Below the pieces are notes generated by a model, which had not been told where the DNA came from, searched no databases, and worked only from the letters and a program-made list of their open reading frames with translations. The position numbers and the translations under genes were made by a program. Below, in pieces: positions 34,968 to 46,485 of a stretch of 64,000 nt of DNA (its first letter is position 1; each line of letters starts with the position of its first letter). The stretch spans positions 3,565,736-3,629,735 of the forward strand of contig JAUEDM010000007.1 of the NCBI GenBank assembly GCA_033439685.1. Direction: 5' to 3'. The DNA is from Apodospora peruviana (lineage: Eukaryota; Ascomycota; Sordariomycetes; Sordariales; Lasiosphaeriaceae).

Positions 34968-37286
34968 TTATGCAAGGATTTTCTTCAATGCGAACGGATG
35001 TGTTCCGGGCAGTGTATGGGTATTAATCCATAATCTAGCTGCCCCCTGGGCATGATGTTCTCGTATTGAAGGAATGCTGGCTTCCGCTTCTGCCACAACT
35101 GTTGGTACTGTTCGAAAAGCCCCTGTGATAGCCAGAGCCCCAATCTTCTGTGCCCTGTTCAGCCAACTCAGCGCCTTTTCCCCGCACGCGTGCATCCAGA
35201 CGTTTGCAGCGTAGTCCATGACAGGGGCGACCGTCGCCGTGAATAGCTGTCTCGCTGTCCGTGAAGAGAGCATCTTCAATCTCTTCAAAGCTAAGGCCGC
35301 TGCAAGACCCTTGGTTGCTGTCCTGGCCATATGCTGCTTATAGCGGAGTTCGCAGTCCATAATAACCCCCAGGATCTTGCACTGTCTTTGGGTTTGACTA
35401 TCTCTCCTTTGATCGCATACGGAGCCTCCCAAGATCGCGCCTTGGTCCTTGTGAAGTGTATGATGGCTGACTTTTCGCCTTCGAACTGGGCGCCACTCTG
35501 ACGTTCCTAATCTAAGGCTCTTTCTATAATAGCTTGGATGCCTGCGCGGTTGGATTCTGCTGAAGGACCTGTCACCCAGGCTGTGTAGTCGTTAATAAAT
35601 GGCTATTGCCCCTCCATTGGCGTCAATTTTATGTTGAACTAGATCTTAGTTGAAGAAGAGGAAAATGCGTTCCGCAACGACAGCCTCCAGCACCTTGCCT
35701 AGCGTAGAGAGCAAGGAGATGGGTCTCCACAATTTGGCCAGAGTATAGTCATTCTTCCCCGGCTTTTTCAGTGGGATAATCTTGGCGTTCCTCCACTGCC
35801 TAGGAATGTCGCCATCTCGAAGCAAGGTCTGGAACAAGTAGAGCACTCTGTCCTTCACTGCTGGCCAGAGCTGTTTCCACACCATTGCTGGTAGGCCATC
35901 TTCCCCTGGCGCCTTCCAAGGTTTGGCAGACAGGACCTTTGCTTCTACCTCTTCAACCGTCAGGTCTGGAATTGACACTGGTGTCCGCAAGGTAGTTGTC
36001 CCTCGTCTTCGATTCTTGCTGGCAGAGGTGGGAAGAACGTAGCTAGGAGCTCCTGTGCTTGAGCTGCTTTGCTCTCTAACAGTGCCGTCATTTTTGTGTC
36101 AGCGGGGGTATTTTGTCGCCCATTACGCTGCTGCCAGTTTGTAGATATTTTGTTGCTTGCCAGATGTTAGCATCGTCGGCGAGGAAGTCGTTCCAATGCG
36201 AGCTCTTCTGTTTACAGATTGCATTGGGATACTCTTTCGCGGCAGTCTTTGCTCGCTGTTCCAGATCTGGTGCTGTTTGGCCGTTCCTACGTCGAGCTCT
36301 AGCTTGGTTTTCCAGAACGTGTATATTTGACGGAGCCGTGTCAGGTCTGCCGTCCACCACCTCTTGGCGTACGGTGAAGGCTTGGCTTTTGGCGTTAGGC
36401 TAAAGACTGCCTCGTTCACCACTGCCATTAGTTGGTCTGTCTGCTGTTGAACGCTGCCGCCCCACGGGACATGTTTAAGGTTGGATGCCACCCTGGTTCT
36501 GATGTTCTCCCACGGGGCATTTTTGAAGAGGAACCTAGTCTCCACTGGTCGATCTTTTACTGTGATGTCGAATGCCGTCTCGATCGATCGGTGGTCTGAA
36601 CCATGGTCACAAGGATGGATCGAGCAACTGAGTAGCTGGTCTGCAAGTTCTGCCGAGGCTAGCACCAGGTCGATCGTGCTTTCTGCGTTACCTGACTGCC
36701 ATGTTTTCGTTCCTCTTGGGAAGAGGCTGCAGAGGGAATGCTCGTCCATAAGGTTGATGATAAGATCTCCTTCCCCTTGTCTTAATGGCGAAACATCATC
36801 CCCTCCCCAGAGCTGGTCGTGGCGGTTGAAATCCCCTGCTAGGATGACGTCCGTTCTAGTGCCTCCCCCATTTCGAAACCTCCTAATTATCTGGTCGAGT
36901 TCTCTCACCGCTGCTTCTAATGCTTCATTATTACCACCCTCCACGTAGACTGAGACTACCAATACTGCCCGGTCTTGCAGCTGGATCCGTGCTGCAGTAA
37001 GGTCTGCCGAAGGCACTGGAATCTGCTCGGCTTCCATATCGCTTCGTATCCATAGCATGCTTCGAATTGGCCAAATAGAGTCTCGTCTCGTCGTTGGGAT
37101 CAGCTTCGTCCAATTGTGGTGGCCCATTAGGACCGTCACTACTGAGTCGTCAATCAGTCTTGCATATGGTTCAGCGATTACTAACGCTGCATATCGCTTG
37201 AGCCTCTCATCGTTCAGCAAACTCTGCTGCACCTCGCTCCGTTTGTGAACATTACGCTGAAGGATCTGGAGCCTCCTGGGTTCCAT
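34968..37286 (-). pseudogene. LINE ORF2: endonuclease-reverse transcriptase, broken
   Basis: 37286 leftward begins LQILQRNVHKR, the start of an APE-type endonuclease, with VIAEPYA, then LAGDFNRHDQLWG, STIDLVLAS and DHGSDHRSIE, the usual metal and catalytic residues (Glu, Asp/Asn, final Asp-His) in order. After a frameshift near 36400 comes ADDANIWQATKYL, a Tad1-type linker, then RT motifs 0-2 (KAPGEDGLPAMVW, RPISLLSTLGKVLE) at 35990-35646. The following palm is largely deleted. What survives of motif C near 35588-35602 reads FINDY where FxDDY is expected. The tail 35432-34968 is an intact RT C-terminal region. No RNase H was found. Confidence 0.8.
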
Positions 37287-37302
37287 TGTGTAGCCAGCAC
37301 AC

Positions 37303-38622
37303 TCAACAGTTCTTGCTGAAGGACTCGTGCGGTCCTTTGCACAACACGCATTTCAATACCGCGCTTTTCCAGGTCTTGTGGTGATGCCCCTGTGCTGCAC
37401 ACCTGCCGCATGTCTGCGGGTTCTTACAGGCGAAGGCTTTATGGCCTATCTCCTGACAGTTGTAGCACTGGGTTGGGCCAACTTGGGGATTAATCACGGA
37501 TGTATAAGCAGATTCTCCCGCTAGGTGGAAGTAATGGCTGTCTAAGAGCCGTCTGGCATCGCTGCCCTTCGTGATATACACGACCATCGAACCATATGCT
37601 TTGCCTACGTCCTTTCTGCTAAGCCAGACAATCTTTGCGATATTGACTTCGTTCTCTGCTCCTAGCGCTTCTGTTGCTCCCGGGAGGATATTCCCGTCCG
37701 CATCGAGGACTGCAGTTCGGTTGGCGTTGTCAACTCTGATCGGGTACAGTTGGTCTCTGAGTACCCGCACTCCAGGGACCGGAATCTTCTGTGCTGCGTT
37801 CTTGACAATCTGCATCTCATTTTCGTTTCTGCAGATTATTTTAACCCGATCCGGGTTCCGGGCTTCCCTCACTCCTGCTGCACAGCGCCAGTTTCCCTGA
37901 TTCTCACAAGTTTGGATTTCTGTCTCTATTGCCTTCCTGATCTCTGCCACCTGGACCTTTCCCTTTTCGCTTTCCTCCACTCTGGATGTATCAACAGTAC
38001 AGAACAGGGTGTCGGTAACGGTTGTAGGCATTGTATTCGACAGGGAAAGAGTGCGTAACCTGCTAGGTTGGCTCGCCGGTGGCGTCCGGGCAATATCGGC
38101 GTACGATGCCCTGGCACTCGTTTCGGCTGAAGTAGAAACGGCCGGGTTGCGAGCGAGGACCTCTATCTGGTCTCGGACATGTCGTAATTCCTCCGACAGC
38201 TGGGCCTTGGTGTCTGCCAGCGCGTTTTCTACCTGGCGGAGCTGACGGTTCAGTTCTTCAATCGTGTTTTACTGTCTGGTCACTACTGCGCAAAGTTCGC
38301 GGATCGTATTTCCTTGCCCTTTAACTATATCGCGCATCTCGTCTCGTTGTTCATTGATCGCCTCGAAGAGCTTCTGGAGCGCCGACTTTCCTATCTCTGC
38401 CACGTTGTTCGTTCCATTCCCGCCTCCCAGTATACGTGTTGTCTTCGATGTCGCGGGCCGCATGGTGTTGCTGCTATTTCTTGTTGATGTAGTTGTCGCG
38501 TCTTCGAGCGATTGCATGGCTTCGCGTACTTTCGCGCTCGGTTTCACATTGCGCGTTGGTCGTCGGGGCGGCGTTAGCTGGTCGGACGTGTTGACCATGA
38601 TTTCGTCCTGCGTCGCCGCCAT
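37303..38622 (-). pseudogene. LINE ORF1: gag-like RNA-binding protein with zinc knuckles, one nonsense codon
   Basis: An otherwise continuous frame of about 440 codons, interrupted only by a TAA at 38269-38271, in a context where CAA (Gln) would fit. The N-terminal part is Thr/Arg-rich, then a coiled coil (IEELNRQLRQVENALAD), an RRM-like middle, and CCHC-type knuckles near the end: CYNCQEIGHKAFAC, CGRCAAQGHHHKTW (last position changed) and CVLCKGPHESFSKNC. This is the normal organisation of nucleic-acid-chaperone ORF1 proteins. It stops 17 bases before ORF2 begins. Confidence 0.8.
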
Positions 38623-39251
38623 GTTGGCGCTGTCCAGAGAATCAGGGCCGCAATGACGGTCGGTGTTCGCTTGACGTGCTTGCCTTCTTCAGGTTGTATT
38701 GGGCTTGGGCGTTATGAGGGAGAACCTTCTTGGTGACCTTGCAGACGGCGTACTTGACGAGACCAGAGCTGTTAGACACGAGGTTTTACTGGCTGCAGTG
38801 GCAATAGTAAGGACTGCTCATAACTGTAGATTTCTACGTTCCCATGGGCTAGGTCTAGAGTCTAGACTCATTTCCACCATTGAGGAACCACGTGTTGGAA
38901 CTCAGCTGGAACGGGCGCTAATCGCGATCCCTGCAAGCCCCTTGCCACATACAATAAGCCCTGTTCCAGCCTAATCCAGTGCATCGGATTCGAAGTCAAT
39001 ATTTTTCAGTAGTGTTCGATAGTCGGTACGGATCTGTGCATGAAGCGCCACGCCAAGAAATGATCCCCAAGCTGAAAGCCGCCATGGTCCAAAGCCCAGG
39101 CTGATTCCAGTCAGGGGCGAGCGTGAAAGTCAACATTAAAACTCTGTCCATGTCGCCTGTCGGACATGTGGATTGCCATTCAGTCTTTTCAGCTCTTTTA
39201 CTGGTCATCACCTGTCACTCGTTTTACATCATCGTCTTCGACTTGGCCAAG
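38623..39251. other. Intergenic between LINE and WSC gene
   Basis: Could include the LINE 5' untranslated region (left part) and the WSC gene promoter (right part). A plus-strand open frame at 38699-38974 has no support. Confidence 0.45.
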
Positions 39252-40775
39252 ATGAGGCCGTCAACCTCTTTTTCCTCGACGGCACTATCCTTGCTAGCCT
39301 TTTCGACCACCGCCCTTTCGGCATGTCTCAACTGCACCTCACCCATCGGCAACTCCAACTGGGCCAACGGGGTTCTTGCCGGTTCCAACTACTACGCCCC
39401 GACCACTCCCACGGGGCTATGGGGTCTCGGCACCAGCACGAACGGTGAGGGCCCGCTGGAGCTCCGCCAGGACCCAACTGGCTTCTACTACATCTGGAAC
39501 TCGTGCCCTAAGACGCACAGCAGCTACTGCCGTGTCTACCTGAACCAGGTCATCCGCATCGTCGCCGGCGAGACGTACAAATTCGCCACCTGGTACCAGA
39601 TGAGCAACGTCCGAAACCTAGCCGACACTCTGGAACTCTATGTGGAGACTTTGCCCTCCCGCCAGAGAATCTTCAACGAGTACATTTCCGCAGGCAACAC
39701 GGCATGGACCACATACACGACTGGCAACTTTGTCGCACCCATCACGACCGACGTGCTCTTCACCTTCACTTGGCGCAACGATCCCAACGACGCTGTGGTC
39801 AACATCCGTCAAATCGACATGAAGCCTGTTGCCTGCCGCCTGCCCAACCCGAACACCTCGTGCGCTCCGACATCGACATCGACCACCAGTACTACCAGTA
39901 GTACCTCTTCGTCTACATCGACCACCAGTACTACTACCACCACCACTACTACGTCCAGCTCGTCATCGTCGTCATCCTCCGCTTCCAGCTCGTCATCGTC
40001 GTCAACCTCGACCACTTCCAGCTCGTCATCGTCGTCAACCTCGTCCACCTCCAGCTCCTCCTCGTCTTCCTCGTCCACTTCCAGCTCATCCTCGTCTTCC
40101 TCTTCAACCTCCTCCTCATCCTCCTCCGCACAACCGACCCCCTCCCAGCCGCCGCCCCTCTACCCTCCGATTCAAGGATACAACTACATCGACTGCTGGG
40201 CCGAGCCGAACAACGGGCCACGCCTGCTGCGGGGTCCCATGCTCGGCGCCGACGACATGACGCTAGACAAGTGCGCCACCTTCTGCGCGTCGTGGCCATA
40301 CTTTGGCGCCGAGTACGGACGCGAGTGCTTCTGCGGCCTGGGCATCGACCAAAACGCCGGAGGCGCCCCGGCGCCCCAGGCAGAATGCAGTTTCCCCTGC
40401 GCCGGCGACAGTTCGGAAATCTGCGGCGCCGGCGGCCGCATGAATCTGTACCACCACCCGGCCAAGTCGCCGACGAACCCGGAGACGATGGAGACAAGTG
40501 TCCGCCTGGGATGTGTAACCGAAGCGCCCGGCGGCAGGACGCTGGGGCTGGCAGCCACGGCCTCGGATGCCATGACGCTGGAGATTTGCGATGCCTTCTG
40601 CGCGGCATATACCATGTGGGGGGTCGAGTACGGCCGCGAGTGTTTCTGCGGGAACGAGTTGAGGGCTGGCGCAGAGATGGTGGGTATTGGCGAGTGCGAC
40701 ATGCTTTGTGCTGGGAACGGGCTGCAGCTGTGCGGTGCGGGCAACAGGGTTATGGTATATACTCGGTCTGCTTAA
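39252..40775 (+). CDS. Secreted cell-wall protein with two WSC domains
   Basis: A single exon, 507 residues. The ATG at 39252 is chosen because the signal peptide begins there (Ser/Thr/Leu-rich core ending near ALSA, about residue 24). Residues about 25-195 form a beta-rich, CBM4/9-like domain (TYKFATWYQMSNV, TWRNDP). Next is a tract of about 90 Ser/Thr residues likely to be heavily O-mannosylated. Then come two WSC domains (about 310-400 and 420-505), each with YGRECFCG and the D-M-T-L-x-x-C-x-x-F-C pattern. Known: WSC domains bind glucans or other wall polysaccharides and occur in wall sensors and secreted enzymes. No transmembrane segment or GPI site is seen at the C terminus, so it is secreted rather than a membrane sensor. 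Confidence 0.9.
   Translation: MRPSTSFSSTALSLLAFSTTALSACLNCTSPIGNSNWANGVLAGSNYYAPTTPTGLWGLGTSTNGEGPLELRQDPTGFYYIWNSCPKTHSSYCRVYLNQVIRIVAGETYKFATWYQMSNVRNLADTLELYVETLPSRQRIFNEYISAGNTAWTTYTTGNFVAPITTDVLFTFTWRNDPNDAVVNIRQIDMKPVACRLPNPNTSCAPTSTSTTSTTSSTSSSTSTTSTTTTTTTTSSSSSSSSSASSSSSSSTSTTSSSSSSSTSSTSSSSSSSSSTSSSSSSSSSTSSSSSSAQPTPSQPPPLYPPIQGYNYIDCWAEPNNGPRLLRGPMLGADDMTLDKCATFCASWPYFGAEYGRECFCGLGIDQNAGGAPAPQAECSFPCAGDSSEICGAGGRMNLYHHPAKSPTNPETMETSVRLGCVTEAPGGRTLGLAATASDAMTLEICDAFCAAYTMWGVEYGRECFCGNELRAGAEMVGIGECDMLCAGNGLQLCGAGNRVMVYTRSA
39870..40135 (+). repeat. Ser/Thr-coding microsatellite-like tract
   Basis: Imperfect TCN/ACN repeats (units such as CCAGCTCGTCATCGTCGTCA) inside the WSC gene, coding almost only Ser and Thr. 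Expansion and contraction in multiples of three would change linker length without breaking the frame. Confidence 0.85.
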
Positions 40776-41398
40776 GACCAGACCCCAAGTGTGAGATATA
40801 AATTATTGCCTATATGGATTTTTAATGATAATTAACTGAGGGAAATAAAATAAAATATGGACTACCTACGTCCACTCGCACCGAACAGACCTCGTATAAC
40901 TGGCAAACCCGCAATGATGCGACTTGTTCTCCTGCGGATCCTTTGTACACTCGACCTTTGGTCGTCCCGAGACGACCAATTTGCCCCCGCCGCCTTTGGC
41001 GTCGCCCTTGTGGCCGCTGCCCTCGTACGAGAAAACGGTGAAACAATCTATACCTTAGGCCGCTAACCCCGCTCTGCTAAAGCAAGCCTGATGCGTGTAA
41101 TATAACTTGAAGGTGACGAGCAGGAGCGAAGTAAAAGGTAAAGTACAGTTCTCCTACATCCTACCCTTCTTCGACCAACAAAATGCCTAAGATATATTAA
41201 CTCTTAGCCTCTCCATTCCTGGCTATCCCACGTGTCAAAATCGATGGGGATATGTTTCAGGCTCTCAAGAAGGGCATGCTCTTTCCAGGCTTCCAACGCG
41301 CCCGCAGCCCGACTCTCACCTGGATCCAACTCCGCATTCCCGCCGACGTGGACGAAACCCCTCGACCGGGAGAAACAACCAACTCAAGCGACTCCGTA
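40776..41398. other. Intergenic
   Basis: A 3' flank of the WSC gene and 5' flank of the STAND-like relic. An ATG-initiated frame from 41252 runs in phase into the relic, so its true start could be there instead of 41399. Confidence 0.45.
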
Positions 41399-43310
41399 AT
41401 GGAGGCCCTCGCCGTTACGGCCAGTATCGCCGACCTCGTATCCCTGGGAATTCAACTCGTTGATAAGCTCCAGGCAGTCGTTGCTGAAAACAGCGAACCT
41501 GCCGATCAGCAGCAGTTTTATACCACCCTTGCCTTCTCCGAGCTGCTCCATCGAATGTCCAGGCATTAGCAACCAAGGCGCGGAACATAAACCCGAGCTC
41601 GAGCTGCGGGTTGGTCATGTTCTCCCTGAAGGTCCAGCTCGAGGATTACATGGAGGAGATCAACGACTGGCTGGAGAGAGGACACCGCCTTGCAAAGTGC
41701 CCGACCGCCAGGACCAAGCGTTGGTTCGCCCGTTTTACCAAGTATAAAGTCGGGGCTAAGACCATGAAAGAGAGGCTTGTATTTCATGAAGAGAAGATAA
41801 ACATGTTTATAAATGTTATCGGCCGGTTAGTCTATACCCTTTGTCTCGCACAAAGGGGGTATTTGCTAACTTGGAGGATAGGGAACTCGATATTGACAAC
41901 AATCTGGTTTCGACTGATATAAACTCTAACGTTCACAATTCAACTCAGCTGGTCACGGACGAGGCGTCAAAAATGTCTCGGAGACTGGAAGAGCTGTCCA
42001 GTTCGAGCAACTCGGTTCTCTCACACTCTAGATCCTCCATCGGAAAATTATATGACATCTCGACAGATGTCAACTCGTTAAGGGGCGATTTTCGTGAGCT
42101 GAAGACACTGTTGTTGGACTTTGTTTCCTCGGCTTCTTCACAAAGTAGCCAGGACGATCGGGGAAAGGGAAATTGTAGCAGACAACGCCCGTCTCTCACA
42201 TACAACCCTATTACCTGCTTAGGGTCGAAACCAATCAACCAGACCAGGGCTCGGGCAAGGGTGCAGCGATAGATGCGGATGACAGCGACCGTTCATCAGC
42301 AAAAGCGATCCAGAAAAGGACTTGGAGCGTGACCCAGAGTTTGAGCCACTTCTCATGGCGACAAATGCTATATCCAAGAGTGTACGCCATCTATTCCCGC
42401 CCTTAGTGTCAGAATACGTCTCCACGATAGTAGCGTGGCAACTGCTGTCAAGATTTGAAGAGTCGATTGGGAAGACGCGGTTGCAAAAACAAAATGCCGT
42501 CAATCAGGGGGAAGCGAAGGAAGCGCGGCGCCGCCAAGCAAAAATTCGCAAACTTGCCAGGCAGCTCGTCGTGCTTCGTCAGTTTTGCACGCGAGAGGGG
42601 CTTGGTGAGAGTCTCCAAGAGGCAGAGACAGCTTTTTGAATCACCGACGCCACGCTTAGCATCTGGTCCGAGGTGGTCGAGAGTGTGACGGAGAAACAGC
42701 GCCTCTGGCTACAGCTTCTTGCGCAGAGATCCAATCCGCCGCCGGACGGGACGGACTTGACCAACAAGACTGGGCGCTGTGAATCAACAGCTGGCTATTC
42801 CAAACACTCGAAGCCTACCCCGAGTACGTCGAACTCCACAGAGGGATCTCGGCAAACATCTTTCGGCTGCCACAGTATATAGCCAAGGCGTCACAGGTAG
42901 GGCGGCCGGTGTCCGGCAGAGAAAACGACCGAGAGGAGCAACAAGAAGCAATCGACGGGCGCCACGAGACTTCAAACAGGACCGATGCCCTGACTTCTGC
43001 GTCGTTCAGGGGCGAAGAATGGAAGAGGAAGATCAGTCGGCACCGGTTCCTTGACGAGACCATGACCAATATCCGCGGCGTGGACTCCCGCAGCCTGGTA
43101 CCCGAGACGGAGGCTACTTTCCGGCCACTCGGGAACGAAGAGGAGGGGCAGGAACATTTCAAATTTGCGCTGGGGGAGATTAACGGCAAACCCGGAGTGG
43201 AGTACTCTAGCAAACCGATATTGAGACCTAGTACGACCAACGCAGAAGACATCCTCATCAAGGAGCCTTCGCTCAATTTCAGACTCGTGGCGAGTCAAGA
43301 CTACTCCTAG
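41399..43310 (+). pseudogene. Gene with STAND-type fungal N-terminal domain, probably broken
   Basis: The start, MEALAVTASIADLVSLGIQLVDKL, is the recognisable first helix pair of the N-terminal domain found on fungal NACHT/NB-ARC and ankyrin proteins of the STAND class. The frame stops at 41569. The expected continuation (APSNVQALATKARNI) is in another frame from about 41540, then EDYMEEINDWLERG to 41827. After a probable intron another frame gives an amphipathic helical region (MSRRLEELSSSSNSV), then two more frames at 42322-42639 and 42909-43310. Some joins may be introns, but the first is best explained by a one-base shift. No P-loop or NACHT motif was found. Known STAND proteins sense non-self and trigger cell death; this copy is likely dead. 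Confidence 0.5.
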
Positions 43311-43970
43311 AGCATCAACAGTCGCAGCGAAGGCGTGTCATTACACCGAAGTCGTTGGCGGATGAGGCGTTGTTGGAATACGGCAGCGATGTCTAATCAA
43401 GAAAATGTAAGGTTTTAAGGGAAGCGGAGTTAGCAAAAGGTCACTATAGTTAGGATCTTATCGCCGGGATTGATAGTTAAGAAACGATGGGTAGTTGCGT
43501 TTATCTGGCTCGATGATGGTTGGAATCTTCAGCCATTTTGATGAAAATCATGACCCGGAGAGGAGTCGTCATAAGATGCAGCTGCTCCTCTTTTTCGACA
43601 AGACCACTCAGAAGTTCACAATAATTGCTCAGTCGCCGACGCTTGCCACCATGATCAAGATGTCCAGATGGAGATGCTACAGATCGTTACAAAATCGTTC
43701 AACAAGAACAGGCGTCTGTCTCCCCTTTGTTGCTCCAGCGGGTACTAAACTGCACAGGCATGCCAAAGCAGCATACCAGCCCGCAGCTGCCTTACCTGGC
43801 CGTCAACTTGGGTAGGTAAATCTGTTTTGCAGCTATCCAATTCGCAATACATAAAGGATTAGTGTATTTAAAGCACATGCCACATAAGCGCCGCCAAAGG
43901 CCAGAGAAACTTCAAGTGCACACACACCCAATCCCGCGCTGCAGCAGCTCGTACCAAGGCCAGACTCCTA
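43311..43970. other. Intergenic
   Basis: Between the STAND-like relic and the convergent kinase gene. An open frame at 43495-43815 has no support. Confidence 0.5.
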
Positions 43971-45897
43971 TCAACCACCAGGGAACCTGCCAGGCATTCG
44001 AGAGGGGCCTTCCGCGGGCGCTAGCACCCGTTGATTCCGAGATAAATCTCCGTCTCGTCTCTTCCTTGGTTCTGGTCCCTTCCCCCTTGCCCTGTCTAAT
44101 GCCCTGTCCAATTCCCTGCCCAACACCTGGCGCCTTCGCCCTGCAGGTTGCGCCGCCGGCTTCGCCACACCGCCCCGATGTGGATGGGGTACCTGCTGGG
44201 CAGCGACCGGGCTCCCAGCTTGAGCGCGCCTCCTATTATGGATTGGATAGACGACCAGGGGGGTTGGCCCGGCGGGACGGGCATCTTTCTGCCGTCCTCC
44301 TCTCGCGGAAATCTCTCGACCAGGCGGCGACGCTCGAGCCTGCTGAACTGCCTGCTGCGGCGGCGCAACTCCGTCGTCAGTGTCATCCGGAACAATCGCG
44401 GCGACCTGAGAGCGCGGCGTCGTAAGACCCTTCCCCTCGAAGAGAGCGACAAGCATCTGCGCTGCCGAAGCGCGGCGGTGGGGATTCTCCCTCGCCATCG
44501 CCTTTACGACTGAAGCCCTTTTTAGCTGACGCACGGCCTGTAGTATGTCGCCGTACTCGCGACGTCCAGGCGGAGGGAAGTCGAGATTGGAGTGAATGGC
44601 GAGGATCGTGACAAAGAGGGACCACACGTCAACTTTTGGGCTTTGGCTGAAGCCCCCGTGTTCTGGAAAGAACTCAGGCGCCATGTACAGCCCGGTACCG
44701 CAGAAGGTATTGGCAAGACTGGCGTGGTTGGCGAGGCCGAAGTCGGCCACCTGGAAGAGATACTTTCCTTGACCTAGGTCGGAGAAGAGAATATTCTGGG
44801 GCTTGATGTCACGGTGACACTGATTACGGAAAGCGAGATAGTCGAGAGCCTGGAGCACTTGTCGGAGGACCTCCATGCAGAGGTCATCGTCAGGCACAAT
44901 TCGTTTCCCGGCTAGAACGTCCAGAGTGCCGTCGCGAAGGGGCATAAAGATCTCGACGACGTCGGTACCCCAGCCTTTCGTGGCGAGCAATTCGATGATG
45001 TTTGCCTGTTGCTTGTTAGCATGCAAAAGGGAAGAAGGGTTATAGGACTCATACATGTGAGAGCATTTCGAGCGTCTTGATTTCGCGATGAAGAGTACTG
45101 CGAGCTCTCTCAACATCGCCGGTATTGCCCAACCTGATCTGTTTCACGGCGAAGGCACCGCCCGAGAGGTTGTCGACACCTCTGAAGACCTCGCCGAAGG
45201 CCCCGCGGCCGATCGATTTGCGAGCAGCGGGAACTTCGCGGATGGAAAAGGACTTGGCGGTATGCAACCTGGTGGCATACCAGGAGCGAAGGTCGGAAGA
45301 GGTGATCTCGGTTGGCTGGAGGCGCGAAATCAGAGCATCGGCCTGCTTTTGGCTCTCCCGATAGCCTTGGACTGCGCGTTCTCGAAGCACGGCGGCAGCG
45401 GCCGTGCCACTAAGCCCATCAATCTGGTGCCACCTCACACGGAATACATTGGTAGGGCCAATAGAGATCTCGTATTCTTGTCCATACTGGATGACGCAGT
45501 CACCTTGGATCTGCTCCACTGCAGAGTCAGGAGTTCCGTCGAGATCAGTCTTGTCGTCTGTACGCGTGTCTTCCGGAGGGGGTTGTACTGTAACCCCAGG
45601 ATTCAGCTGAGAAGATCGGACCGAGAGGAGGACGACAAGAGTCTCTGGGTGGATTTCGAAGGCCACATGAACCCGGGATAGGGATTTTCCGCACAGAATC
45701 AGGTCGGCGTCCCTGCCTAGCCGAGCAATGGTGCGGCCGCCGGGGACTGACGGAACATGGAAACCAATCTCAAGACCGGGGCGGCCATAGTTGGAGGACA
45801 CGAAGCGTCTGTTATCAGGATGTTGAAGCGCATCGCGGGCGTCCGAGGACAGCGGCTGGAGGTGAAAGAGCGTCTTGGTGCTGGGTTGGAAGGTCAT
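43971..45897 (-). CDS. FHA-domain serine/threonine protein kinase
   Basis: Exons 45897-45055 and 45005-43971, with a 49-base intron (GTATGA donor, AACAG acceptor), give 625 residues. An N-terminal FHA domain (about 35-130) has the phospho-Thr-binding pattern: Gly61-Arg62, then SLSRVH with His77. The kinase domain follows: glycine loop GRGAFGEV from 230, Lys252 in AVK, HRD with Asp347, DFG with Asp369, MAPE near 390. All catalytic residues are present. The tail after about 480 is Arg/Pro/Gln-rich and probably disordered. FHA-kinase architecture is that of Chk2/Rad53-type checkpoint kinases, but fungi have many accessory relatives of unknown role and this one lacks a clear second FHA. A start at 45984 would add 29 residues. 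Confidence 0.88.
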
Positions 45898-46485
45898 TGA
45901 GCGGGCGACGGCGGAGACAGGACATGACTGAATGGAGTAAGAGAGACTGAGAATGTCCGGTGGGAACGTTAGCCATATAGGCAACTACAGCCATATTGCT
46001 AGGTAGGCGAGCAGCTATTCCGCCCTGCAGCCTGCTTCAACGTTGGTCGTTGGTTGGCATTGCCCAGGGCCGCGGCGCGTGAACTGGCATCGCCATTCGT
46101 GGGGCTGGCGTCTGATGTTGGACCTTGAATTCAGAATTCAAAGTGGGTGCACGGAGAGCCAATCATTTCAGTCAAGTGAGACAGCCTTAGACAGGCAGGG
46201 ACCAACGAGCCGTGCTGCCGTCGACAGAGTTTTCCACAGCCAATCAACTCCGAGACAGCTCGGCATGGTTGGCAGGGGGCAGGAAACAGCAAGACGCCCC
46301 CACTTTCCCATTGCCATTTCAAGTTCACGTCCATCCCCGAAAGCGCGCGACCGCGACCGCGACCGCCGACCACAACCAAAACCACACCAAACCGGACAAC
46401 CACAACTACAACCACAACCACGAACCATACCGCTATCCGCAAGCGCAACTACAATCACCATCGCGACCAGATCAAAGCCGACACA
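45898..46485. other. Divergent promoter region
   Basis: Upstream of both the FHA kinase (minus) and the unknown gene (plus). The stretch near 46350-46440 is an imperfect CA/CCA-rich repeat without protein support. No sites identified. Confidence 0.4.

Larger units (their letters stand above)
34968..38622 (-). mobile_element. Degenerate non-LTR retrotransposon (Tad1-like LINE)
   Basis: Reading leftward the parts are in LINE order: a gag-like ORF1 with zinc knuckles (38622-37303), an endonuclease domain (37286-about 36400), a linker, the N-terminal reverse transcriptase, and its C-terminal thumb/connection (to 34968). The copy is inactive, with a nonsense codon in ORF1, several frameshifts in ORF2, loss of most of the RT palm and a changed catalytic aspartate. 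Neither end was defined; no target-site duplication was recognised. The domain order and motif style match fungal Tad1-clade elements. Confidence 0.85.

Noticed and set aside
38699..38974. Plus-strand frame of 91 codons beside the LINE
   Set aside because: No motif and no neighbouring exon; probably chance.
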